Part shown: positions 1-5,698 of the stretch, one piece after another
Numbering within the stretch: position 1 is the stretch's first letter
Layout of the letters: every line of letters starts with the position of its first letter
Translations under genes and position numbers: made by a program
Notes under the pieces: generated by a model
What the model saw: only the letters and a program-made list of their open reading frames with translations
Databases searched by the model: none
What the model was told of the DNA's origin: nothing
From: Wolbachia sp.
GTDB taxonomy: Bacteria; Pseudomonadota; Alphaproteobacteria; Rickettsiales; Anaplasmataceae
DNA length: 5,755 nucleotides
Assembly (NCBI GenBank): GCA_028803175.1
Contig: JARBCG010000013.1
Coordinates: 1-5,755 of the forward strand
Reading direction: 5' to 3'

Positions 1-180
1 AAAGCAAAAATGACCAGAATTTCATACATCTATGAAACTTTGATCACAGTTTACCACCAAAAAATGGTATCAAGTAAAAAAGTATTCGAAGGACTTGTAT
101 GGCTTGGCAAAAGAGCAAAAGGCTGGTTCTTTGGTTTTAAGTTGCATATAGTCATTAAAGAGGGGATAAATTCAATATGA
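1..180 (+). pseudogene. IS982-family transposase remnant (partial, decayed)
   Basis: Frame 1 is open from the left edge to a TGA at 178-180, giving 59 codons. The second half contains KVFEGLVWLGKRAKGW followed by FFGFKLHIVI. This resembles the KVFKG...GWFFGFKLH block of the DDE domain in IS982-family transposases, which cut and join insertion-sequence ends. Around residues 9-15 the text is YIYETLI, where active family members usually have an I-D-S-T-x-like block carrying the first catalytic aspartate; here that position appears to be tyrosine. Reading then stops, and glycosylase-like sequence begins almost at once, so the rest of the transposase and its right end are missing. No terminal inverted repeat could be identified at the junction (about 165-190). 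The element is dead in this copy. The part before the window cannot be judged. Confidence 0.75.
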
Positions 181-631
181 GCGCCCGACTTAACTGTAGC
201 TGGTAAATTATTAGGTAAAGTTCTAAAATTTTCTGATTTTAGTAGAATAATAACTAAAATTGAAGCTTATATAGGAGTGGATGATCCAGCTTGTCATACA
301 GTACTTCAGTGATGTTTGGTGTGCAAGGGTTTTCATACGTATATTTTATATGGCATGTGTTACTTCCTAAATATAATCTATGGTTAAGTCTTATCCATTG
401 TGTTCTTTTTAATATTTAATTTTTGCACAATATTCCCGGACCACTTAAGTTCGCTTCAAGCGGTTCAATAAGGTTTAAGCCTCGTATTAATACTGCTGCT
501 GAAAATCCTTCCTCTTCTGTTACTATAAGTTTTGTGTTTATGAATCTAACTTCAAACCAGATTATGTTTGCACTTCAAGAATAGGAATTAGTAAAAGTCA
601 AGAAAAATTTTGGCGATTTAAAGCAATATAA
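181..631 (+). pseudogene. 3-methyladenine DNA glycosylase (AAG/MPG family), broken and internally inverted
   Basis: The intact enzyme would remove alkylated purines in base-excision repair. The N-terminal part (frame 1, 181-309) reads DLTVAGKLLGKVLKF, then IITKIEAYIGVDDPACH, the family's EAY and DPAxH active-site region. About ten codons before the MFG motif are lost, causing a TGA at 310. Reading resumes in frame 3 (306-350) as SVMFGVQGFSYVYFI. A 2-base loss in a TA run then moves it to frame 1 (349-375), YGMCYFLNI. The next block, VTEEEGFSAAVLIRG through LSGPGILCK and EHNG-stop-DLTIDY, lies on the minus strand from 526 down to 373. The C terminus returns to the plus strand (527-631, frame 2) as KFCVYESNFKPDYVC, then RIGISKSQEKFWRF, ending at TAA 629-631. 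The left end abuts an IS remnant and no start codon is preserved. Family identity is strong from motifs in the right order; the gene is clearly nonfunctional. Confidence 0.88.
373..526 (-). other. Inverted 154-bp segment within the glycosylase pseudogene
   Basis: Read on the minus strand, this block supplies the missing middle of the AAG/MPG protein. It begins ATA GTA ACA GAA (IVTE), passes through the AAVLIRG and SGPGILCK motifs, and ends GAC TTA ACC ATA GAT TAT (DLTIDY). The segment starts with ATA and ends with TAT. Flipping it in place would join CYFLN to IVTEEEG on the left and DLTIDY to KFCVYES on the right, restoring family order with no bases left over. Both junctions therefore fit a simple in-place inversion at a 3-bp inverted microhomology. 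Within the block there is also a 1-base loss in an A run near 406-410 and a stop inside the HNGxDL motif. Confidence 0.82.
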
Positions 632-663
632 AACATATTCCTTTAAATTTGGAATGCTAACTA

Positions 664-692
664 TTTACTCCTTAAAAAAAACATGTTATTAA
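664..692 (+). promoter_or_regulatory. Possible sigma70-type promoter for rpmF-plsX-fabH
   Basis: TTTACT at 664-669 and TATTAA at 687-692 are separated by 17 bases, about 30 bases before the rpmF start. Each hexamer matches four of six consensus positions. In such AT-rich DNA, matches of this quality arise often by chance. The location is right because only a pseudogene lies upstream, so some promoter must sit nearby. Confidence 0.35.
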
Positions 693-712
693 TAGGCTTC
701 AGTTTATAAGAT

Positions 713-717
713 GGAGG
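713..717 (+). promoter_or_regulatory. Shine-Dalgarno site of rpmF
   Basis: GGAGG lies 6 bases before the TTG at 724. This strong, well-spaced site fixes the start at a non-ATG codon. Confidence 0.85.
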
Positions 718-723
718 AAAGCT

Positions 724-924
724 TTGGCAGTTCCAAAAAGAAAGAAATCTCAGTCTCGGCGTAAGATGCATCGCTCTCATCATGCTATTAGAGCTAAGAA
801 TATTGTAGAGAATGGGGTAACTGGAGAATTCATGTTGCCGCATCGCGTAGATATTGCCGGCTACTATAAAAAAAATAAAGATGGTAAAGCTATTAAGGTT
901 ATTACTAAACTAGGATCAGAGTAG
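724..924 (+). CDS. rpmF: 50S ribosomal protein bL32
   Basis: This encodes 66 residues starting at TTG. The N-terminal AVPKRKKSQSRRKMHRSHHA is the diagnostic L32 signature: after Met removal the protein starts AVPK, followed by a basic stretch that binds 23S rRNA in the large subunit. The C-terminal part reads HRVDIAGYYKKNKDGKAI, corresponding to the family's H-x(3)-xxGYY block. There are no cysteines, so this is the form without the zinc-binding Cys pairs found in some bacterial L32 proteins. Length is slightly above the usual 55-65 residues. It is the first gene of the operon, and plsX starts only 9 bases after its stop. The pairing of rpmF with plsX and fabH is widespread in bacteria and supports the call. 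Confidence 0.96.
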   Translation: MAVPKRKKSQSRRKMHRSHHAIRAKNIVENGVTGEFMLPHRVDIAGYYKKNKDGKAIKVITKLGSE

Positions 925-933
925 TTATATGTT

Positions 934-1971
934 ATGTTATCTACTGTTAATAGTGACATAATTGTTGCCATAGATGCTATGGGTGGTGACTTTGCACCTC
1001 TTTCAGTAATACAAGGTGCTGATTTTTTTTTAAATAATCTTCTTGATCCCAATACTAAAGTTTTTTTTCACGTTTATGGAGATCAACAAAAAGTTTTACC
1101 TCTACTTCTTAAATATAAGAAAGTAAATAGTAATTCTCAGTTTACTCACTGTTCTGATAGTGTTCTTGCAAATGACAGGCCATCTTTTGCATTGAGAAAT
1201 CGCGAAGATTCAAGTATGAAAATTGCCGTTGAAGCGGTAAAGCAAGGTAGAGCTTCTAGTATAGTTTCCTCAGGCAACACTGGAGCATTGATGGCAATTT
1301 CTAGATTTACTTTAGGTACATTGCCAAACATTTATCGCCCTGCTATTGTATCTATATGTCCTACTAAGGCAAAAAGCTTTGCGTTGCTTGATCTTGGCGC
1401 AAATGTTGATTGCAATGCTGACTCATTATTTCAATTTGCGTTAATGGGAAGTATATTTGCAAAGATTGTACTTAAAATTGATAATCCTGAAGTTGCTTTG
1501 CTGAATATTGGCACAGAAGAAGTTAAAGGTACTGATGCAGTGCGTGGAGCTTTTGAACTGCTTAAAAATGCCTCAAATTTTACTAATTTTCAAGGCTATA
1601 TAGAAGCAAGTGAGTTCTTAGAGGGCAATGTAGATGTAATTGTTGCGGACGGATTTGTCGGTAATGTAATGTTAAAAACAGCCGAAGCAACTGCTAGTAC
1701 TTTTTTAGACCTAATAAAAGGTGAGTTATCCCATTCCCTAATAGTAAAATTACTTGGTATGTTATTAAAATCTAAATTAAACAAAGCATTGGCTCGTTTC
1801 AATCCTAAAATTAGAAGTGGAGCTATGTTTTTAGGGCTAAATGGTATTGTTATAAAAAGCCATGGAAATTCAGATGCTGTTTCTTTTGCTCATGCTATAA
1901 GATTTGCAGTAAATTCTATAAGTAAAAGTCTAAATCAAAAGATAATTAACGGAGTAAGTAACATTGAATAA
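934..1971 (+). CDS. plsX: Phosphate acyltransferase PlsX (acyl-ACP:phosphate)
   Basis: PlsX transfers a long-chain acyl group from acyl-ACP to inorganic phosphate. The acyl-phosphate is then used by PlsY to acylate glycerol-3-phosphate, so the enzyme acts at the membrane surface at the start of phospholipid synthesis. The 345 residues match the family length (about 330-360). Visible motifs in order are AIDAMGGDFAP (12-22), SSGNTGALMA (112-121), the RPAI region (135-138), LLDLGANVDC (151-160), LNIGTEEVKG (190-199) and DVIVADGFVGNVMLKT (234-249). The ATG at 934 gives about eight residues ahead of the usual short N terminus. No clear Shine-Dalgarno sequence precedes it, so coupling to rpmF, which ends 9 bases earlier, may drive initiation. 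The 3' end overlaps fabH by 8 bases. No lesions are seen. Confidence 0.96.
   Translation: MLSTVNSDIIVAIDAMGGDFAPLSVIQGADFFLNNLLDPNTKVFFHVYGDQQKVLPLLLKYKKVNSNSQFTHCSDSVLANDRPSFALRNREDSSMKIAVEAVKQGRASSIVSSGNTGALMAISRFTLGTLPNIYRPAIVSICPTKAKSFALLDLGANVDCNADSLFQFALMGSIFAKIVLKIDNPEVALLNIGTEEVKGTDAVRGAFELLKNASNFTNFQGYIEASEFLEGNVDVIVADGFVGNVMLKTAEATASTFLDLIKGELSHSLIVKLLGMLLKSKLNKALARFNPKIRSGAMFLGLNGIVIKSHGNSDAVSFAHAIRFAVNSISKSLNQKIINGVSNIE
1951..1954 (+). promoter_or_regulatory. Shine-Dalgarno site of fabH inside plsX
   Basis: GGAG lies within the last codons of plsX, 9 bases before TTG 1964. It supports the TTG start and the 8-base overlap, an arrangement that suggests translational coupling. Confidence 0.7.
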
Positions 1972-2980
1972 AAATTTCATATTGAGTACTGGATCATATT
2001 TACCAAAAAAAATACTAAGAAACGACAAAATCGCGTTAACAGTTGAGACAAATGATGAATGGATTAGACAGAGGACTGGAATCACTCAAAGACATGTAGC
2101 AGATAAAGGAGAATTAACTTCAGATTTAGCTGTAAAAGCAGCAAAAAATGCTATAGAAAATGCTAAAATTTCGGCAAGCGAAATTGATTTAATCATAGTT
2201 GCAACAACAACACCTGACAAAACTTTTCCTAGCTGTGCAACAATTGTACAAAATAAGTTAGAATGCAAAAATGCATTTGCTTTTGATGTTCAAGCTGCTT
2301 GTTCCGGTTTTATATATGCTGTTACAATTGCTGACTCACTAATGAAATCCAGCACTAAAATTAAACATGCGCTCATTATAGGTGCTGAAATAATGACCAG
2401 AATTGTTAATTGGGAGGATAGGTCAACTTGTGTGCTGTTTGGAGATGGTGCAGGTGCAGTGGTAATGAAATTTACAGCACATTGTGATATTATTCCAGCG
2501 TGTATAAACGAACACCAATCTACTCAGATAACAGAGAGCTTTACTAGAGGCATATTATCAACCAACTTACACTCTGATGGTAACGTAGATATATTATGTA
2601 CAAGTGGTGGAGTATCCTCTACTGTTAATTCAGGAAAAATATGCATGAATGGAAGAGAAGTGTTTAGGCATGCAGTAGACAAACTGGCAACTTTGATAGA
2701 AGAAACATTAAATAACAACAATTTAAAAATTGCTGATATAGATTGGCTAATTCCTCATCAAGCAAATGTTCGTATTATTGAAGCAGTGACAAAAAAATTA
2801 GGATTTTCCATTGAAAAAGTTATTAATACAGTCGATAAGCATGCAAACACCTCAGCTGCATCAATACCACTGGCCTTAGATTGTGCAATACAAAAATTAC
2901 AAATAAAACCAGGGGATATTTTGTTGCTAATTTCGATAGGCGCAGGACTGACTTGGGGATCCGTACTACTGCGCTACTAA
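1964..2980 (+). CDS. fabH: Beta-ketoacyl-ACP synthase III (FabH)
   Basis: FabH condenses a short acyl-CoA, usually acetyl-CoA, with malonyl-ACP to begin type II fatty acid synthesis in the cytosol. The catalytic triad is visible: Cys113 in DVQAACSGFIYAV, His265 in LIPHQANVRI and Asn295 in HANTSAASIPLAL. Other family landmarks are NDEWIRQRTGI (30-40), LFGDGAGAVV (158-167) and the C-terminal GAGLTWGSVLLRY. At 338 residues it is about 20 longer than the E. coli enzyme (317). The extra length seems to sit at about 172-196, between the GDGAGA strand and GILSTNLHSDG, probably a surface loop. The TTG start is chosen because GGAG precedes it and the protein begins directly with the first strand (FILSTGSYLP). 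It is the last gene of the operon and ends 12 bases from a convergent gene. Confidence 0.96.
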   Translation: MNKNFILSTGSYLPKKILRNDKIALTVETNDEWIRQRTGITQRHVADKGELTSDLAVKAAKNAIENAKISASEIDLIIVATTTPDKTFPSCATIVQNKLECKNAFAFDVQAACSGFIYAVTIADSLMKSSTKIKHALIIGAEIMTRIVNWEDRSTCVLFGDGAGAVVMKFTAHCDIIPACINEHQSTQITESFTRGILSTNLHSDGNVDILCTSGGVSSTVNSGKICMNGREVFRHAVDKLATLIEETLNNNNLKIADIDWLIPHQANVRIIEAVTKKLGFSIEKVINTVDKHANTSAASIPLALDCAIQKLQIKPGDILLLISIGAGLTWGSVLLRY

Positions 2981-2992
2981 TAGCTTTAAGTA

Positions 2993-3364
2993 TTATTGAT
3001 TGTTTTCTTCAATCTTTTCTATCAACTTCTTGACTAAGCCTCTTAATTTCTTACTAGACTCATCAAGGTCTTTAATGATACCATCTTGTACGCTATGTGC
3101 TTTGATCAGTTCTTTATAACTATCCTTTATATAATCAATCATTCCTTTCATCTGCATAACCATTTTATAAACATTTAGACCACCTAAGTCAGGTACCATA
3201 TTAGCCACAGCTCCACCACTAGCCATAAGCTGCTGAGACATTTCCATAAATGGCTTTAAAGTTTGACTAAGCAAATCAGGATCTTTAGCCAACTTTTCTA
3301 TTTGCTCTTTGCAAGTAGCCATACATTGATCCATAAACTCATCTTTTTGTCCTTTATCTGTCAT
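2993..3364 (-). CDS. Small helical protein of unknown function
   Basis: I do not recognise this 123-residue protein. It is rich in charged residues and methionine and has no signal peptide or clear membrane segment, so it is probably cytosolic. Three zones can be seen. An N-terminal acidic/basic helix (about 8-46) contains a CMATC pair (Cys14, Cys18). A Gly-rich hinge lies at about 50-63 (SGGAVANMVPDLGG). A long C-terminal helix (about 64-120) ends in SSKKLRGLVKKLIEKIEE, with heptad-like spacing suggesting a coiled coil or helical bundle. The ATG is preceded by AGGT 6 bases upstream, and a promoter-like pair lies just beyond that. The frame is intact with normal codon use, so the gene looks real. 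It may be restricted to Rickettsiales, which is an inference. Confidence 0.8.
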   Translation of the reverse strand: MTDKGQKDEFMDQCMATCKEQIEKLAKDPDLLSQTLKPFMEMSQQLMASGGAVANMVPDLGGLNVYKMVMQMKGMIDYIKDSYKELIKAHSVQDGIIKDLDESSKKLRGLVKKLIEKIEENNQ

Positions 3365-3393
3365 AACTATACCTATCTAACGATGTGTCTTTT

Positions 3394-3422
3394 ATTGTAT
3401 ACTATTTTTCAATTTAAAACAA
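3394..3422 (-). promoter_or_regulatory. Sigma70-type promoter for the 123-residue gene
   Basis: Read on the minus strand, TTGTTT (3422-3417) and TACAAT (3399-3394) are separated by exactly 17 bases. They match four and five of six consensus positions. The -10 lies about 30 bases before the ATG at 3364, leaving a leader of roughly 20-25 bases. The 84-base gap after the upstream dehydrogenase gene also fits separate transcription. Confidence 0.55.
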
Positions 3423-3448
3423 TATTAAAATACCTATAAGTTAAAAAT

Positions 3449-4216
3449 TTAATCAGAAGATTTGCTTAATGGTAAAACTTCTCCTGATATATTGCAATTC
3501 GTAGAGGCCAACTCCACAAATTTATCCGTTAGTTTATCCGGAAACGCTAATTCAGATGTATCTTTTCCAGGAAACGCTTGTTTATATATTCCACTATCAA
3601 TAGCACCTTCTGGATACACAGCATTAACGCATAATTTTGTATGCTTTGTTTCAGACGCATACACTTCAACCATTGCCTCTAGTGCAGCTTTACTTGCAGC
3701 ATATGCTCCCCAATATGGATAAGAAGAAGGAGATAATATCACTTCCGATGTTACAAATATTATCCTTCCAGCATCAGATTTTTTTAATATAGAGTCCAAA
3801 TTTTTCAATAGATGCCAATTGGCAATAAAGTTTATATTCATTACGTCTTGAAATTGTTCAAGGCTGTAATCCTGAGTAGGGTTTAATTCACCTAAAATCC
3901 CAGCACAAGCAACTAATATATCAAGTGCTCCAGACTCTGATAACTTTAGAGTTGCTATTCTTCCAGAAAGCAATTTTACACTTTCAAAATCTAAAAGATC
4001 AAGTTGAATAGGTGTTACAGAGTTCTCTTTAAATTCCTCAAATCCTTTAATTTTATCATATAATACACTAAGACTCTCACCAGACCTTGAGATCAAAATT
4101 ACGCGTGCACCCTCTTTGACAAATCTTTTTGCAACAGCAGAGCCTATTCCACCTGAAGCTCCAGTGATAAGGGCTACTTTACCTTCCAGTTCTACTTCTT
4201 TCAATGATTTATCCAT
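3449..4216 (-). CDS. Short-chain dehydrogenase/reductase, YciK-like
   Basis: This is a cytosolic NAD(P)H-dependent oxidoreductase with a Rossmann fold; its substrate is unknown. The 255 residues match classical SDR length. Visible motifs are the cofactor-binding TGASGGIG (18-25), SRSG after the second strand (Arg44, suggesting NADP(H)), Asp73 in QLDLLD, Asn129 in VMNINF, Ser157 in FVTSE, and the catalytic YAASK (Tyr172, Lys176). The usual NNAG motif appears as ACAG (103-106). AGILGELNP, KKSDAGRIIFVTS and YWGAYAASKAALEAM resemble the E. coli YciK subgroup more than FabG, with two extra residues between Ser157 and Tyr172. GGAGGAG ends 5 bases before the ATG. It starts 36 bases after the YihY-like gene and is probably co-transcribed with it. 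Confidence 0.9.
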   Translation of the reverse strand: MDKSLKEVELEGKVALITGASGGIGSAVAKRFVKEGARVILISRSGESLSVLYDKIKGFEEFKENSVTPIQLDLLDFESVKLLSGRIATLKLSESGALDILVACAGILGELNPTQDYSLEQFQDVMNINFIANWHLLKNLDSILKKSDAGRIIFVTSEVILSPSSYPYWGAYAASKAALEAMVEVYASETKHTKLCVNAVYPEGAIDSGIYKQAFPGKDTSELAFPDKLTDKFVELASTNCNISGEVLPLSKSSD

Positions 4217-4221
4217 AATAT

Positions 4222-4228
4222 CTCCTCC
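4222..4228 (-). promoter_or_regulatory. Shine-Dalgarno site of the SDR gene
   Basis: GGAGGAG on the minus strand lies 5 bases before the ATG at 4216. It is the strongest ribosome-binding site in the window and fixes the start within the short gap behind the membrane-protein gene. Confidence 0.8.
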
Positions 4229-4252
4229 ACTTTGAATTACGTAGCAGAATAC

Positions 4253-5071
4253 TTACACTTTTAAATATTTTAACTGAAAATTAAATTTTGCTCCATATAT
4301 AAAAATTAAACTCAGCATGTAAAAAAACAACAGCGATACTACAACACCGCCTAAACTTCCATATATAAGGTTTAGCTGGTTAAATGAAGTTTTCAAATAT
4401 TGTTTAAAGACCGCAGCTGAAATTGTCCAAAGGATAACAGCTAAACAAGATCCGGGAAATACGTCTGCTACATTTTGTTTTATATTTGGCAACATAAAAT
4501 ATAGCCAAGAAACTACTATAAAAAGTACAAACTCAACAAGTAGGCACTTAGTATAACTTAGTCCATGATAGGAAAGATCAATTAACATTGGTACTAATGT
4601 GGAACATATTATTGTTATTGTTATAACAAATGTAATAACTAAAAACTGCAATATACTTAACACCCTCCTCCATATATAAGGTGGAGAAACTGGCACTTTG
4701 TAGGCCTTATTTAATATTGTTCTAAACCCTTCAATCGTTGATGAAGCAGTCCAAACTGCACCTACAATAGCTAAAGTTAGTAAGCTTTGTGGTGGACCTG
4801 ATATTATTTCCCTAATACGCGGCATCAAAGATGCTAGAATATCCTGAGGCATATTATCAATTATAAATAGCCACCCTATACTATATTGATCTAATAAATT
4901 TGCAAGCGTTGACGCCAAAGCCATTAAAACAATTAAAAAAGGAAATATTGATAATAAGATCAAAAATGACAAATATCCTGCATGCTCTATTCCATCATTA
5001 TAGATTGTATCAATCAATGCACGATAAAGGCAATAAACAACGGTATAAAATTTCTGCAATAACTTATTCAC
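4253..5071 (-). CDS. YihY/BrkB-family inner-membrane protein
   Basis: This 272-residue membrane protein belongs to the YihY family, once annotated as ribonuclease BN, an assignment later shown to be wrong for E. coli. Its molecular role is unsettled. About six hydrophobic segments are seen at roughly 32-55, 95-112, 137-162, 174-195, 204-222 and 236-262. Family landmarks are AGYLSFLILLSIFPFL (31-46), WTASSTIEGFRTILNKAY (107-124) and the closing YGSLGGVVVSLLFFYML followed by FIYGAKFN (237-264). The start is GTG (5069-5071) with no evident Shine-Dalgarno sequence; MNKLLQKFY before the first conserved helix makes the start reasonable but not certain. Length is near the usual 270-300. It is the first gene of a probable two-gene unit with the SDR. 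The frame shows no lesions. Confidence 0.9.
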   Translation of the reverse strand: MNKLLQKFYTVVYCLYRALIDTIYNDGIEHAGYLSFLILLSIFPFLIVLMALASTLANLLDQYSIGWLFIIDNMPQDILASLMPRIREIISGPPQSLLTLAIVGAVWTASSTIEGFRTILNKAYKVPVSPPYIWRRVLSILQFLVITFVITITIICSTLVPMLIDLSYHGLSYTKCLLVEFVLFIVVSWLYFMLPNIKQNVADVFPGSCLAVILWTISAAVFKQYLKTSFNQLNLIYGSLGGVVVSLLFFYMLSLIFIYGAKFNFQLKYLKV

Positions 5072-5231
5072 TATAGTATAATAAGAGCAAATTAAAAGAT
5101 ATTTTAGATTAAATAAGGTATACTTTTAAGCAAAAATTTTTAAAAGATAGCTTAAATTTTGGCTTATCCAAGTGACACGCGCTTGGATAATAAGGCTTAG
5201 CAATAAATCTGTTACGTATTTGATAATTTAA
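5072..5231. other. AT-rich intergenic spacer
   Basis: No coding frame is supported here. The spacer separates the YihY-like gene from the ORF to its right and must hold the YihY-like gene's promoter unless transcription reads in from beyond the split ORF. No convincing -35/-10 pair stands out. A weak AT-only inverted repeat (CTTTTAA 5123-5129 with TTAAAAG 5140-5146) and the stronger repeat at 5164-5190 are its only structured elements. Confidence 0.6.
5164..5190. repeat. Perfect 9-bp inverted repeat with 9-base loop
   Basis: TTATCCAAG (5164-5172) and CTTGGATAA (5182-5190) are exact reverse complements around TGACACGCG. The flanks GGC (5161-5163) and TAAGGC (5191-5196) do not extend the pairing cleanly. 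The stem and GC-rich loop stand out from very AT-rich surroundings. Neither side is followed by a T run, so an intrinsic terminator is unlikely. It could be one copy of a dispersed small palindromic element, or a protein-binding site; only the inverted repeat itself is seen. Confidence 0.75.
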
Positions 5232-5618
5232 TTAACCAATATTACAAACAGCAACTGGGTAATTATTAGATACAACTACAACCTTTGTGACGTTTAAACT
5301 ACTACACTTATTTTCTTTCTCATGATTATCTTCAAGTATACACTCTCTTTTCTCTTTCACTGCACTAATAATCTCTCCATTAACTTTTTCAGAAATAATA
5401 TTTTCTTAAGGGTATACCAGATTAGTACAATTTGTTTTGTTATAATAATGCACACAAAAACATAAAGCTAACAATGTAAGAACACTTAAAGCCACAAGTA
5501 ACAAGAACCCTATATTAATGGTGAGAAGAGTTTGGTAAAACATTTCCACAGCATTCATGCCATCAGCTGCGTACAACCATAAAGGAAGTGCTACATTTGC
5601 AGTTACCGCACTTATCAA
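5232..5618 (-). pseudogene. Small membrane-protein ORF split by an in-frame TAA
   Basis: No family is recognised. Read from TTG 5618, 70 codons run to TAA at 5406-5408. The same frame then continues for 57 sense codons to TAA at 5232-5234, so without the first stop the product would be about 128 residues. The first part is hydrophobic, with a short apolar stretch around residues 4-17 and a strong membrane segment at about 33-56 (INIGFLLLVALSVLTLLALC). After the stop the frame is polar and charged (SEKVNGEIISAVKEKREC, then EDNHEKENKC) and ends VVVVSNNYPVAVCNIG. This looks like a membrane anchor with a soluble tail. No Shine-Dalgarno sequence precedes the TTG, and the frame stays open upstream to 5657 (reading NDNRPLFTVS) with no ATG, so the 5' end may also be damaged. 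It may be a pseudogene, or a short intact gene whose open 3' extension is chance. Confidence 0.5.
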
Positions 5619-5698
5619 TGAAACAGTAAATAGCGGTCTATTATCATTGATTCTATTTTACTAGTTCTACCAATAGTTGGAGTTATTAATACCTAACC

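Noticed and set aside
177..206. ATG at 177 as a start codon for a small gene
   Set aside because: The frame reads MSARLNCSW and stops after nine codons. The glycosylase motifs lie in a different frame.
637..655. ATTCC...GGAAT stem of 5 bp with a 9-base loop as a terminator
   Set aside because: The stem is short and AT-rich with no T run after it. It sits just past a pseudogene end and could easily be chance.
661..1052. Minus-strand open frames over rpmF and the start of plsX
   Set aside because: They are shadows of the strongly supported rpmF and plsX reading frames and have no ribosome-binding site or family features.
2981..2992. A bidirectional terminator between fabH and the convergent gene
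   Set aside because: The 12-base gap and its flanks show no convincing inverted repeat followed by a T run.
3462..3722. An 86-codon plus-strand open frame
   Set aside because: It lies entirely antisense to the SDR gene, whose motifs and Shine-Dalgarno site are clear. Its own translation has no recognisable motif.
5123..5146. CTTTTAA/TTAAAAG inverted repeat as a regulatory hairpin
   Set aside because: The stem consists almost only of A and T in an AT-rich spacer, where such pairings are common by chance.
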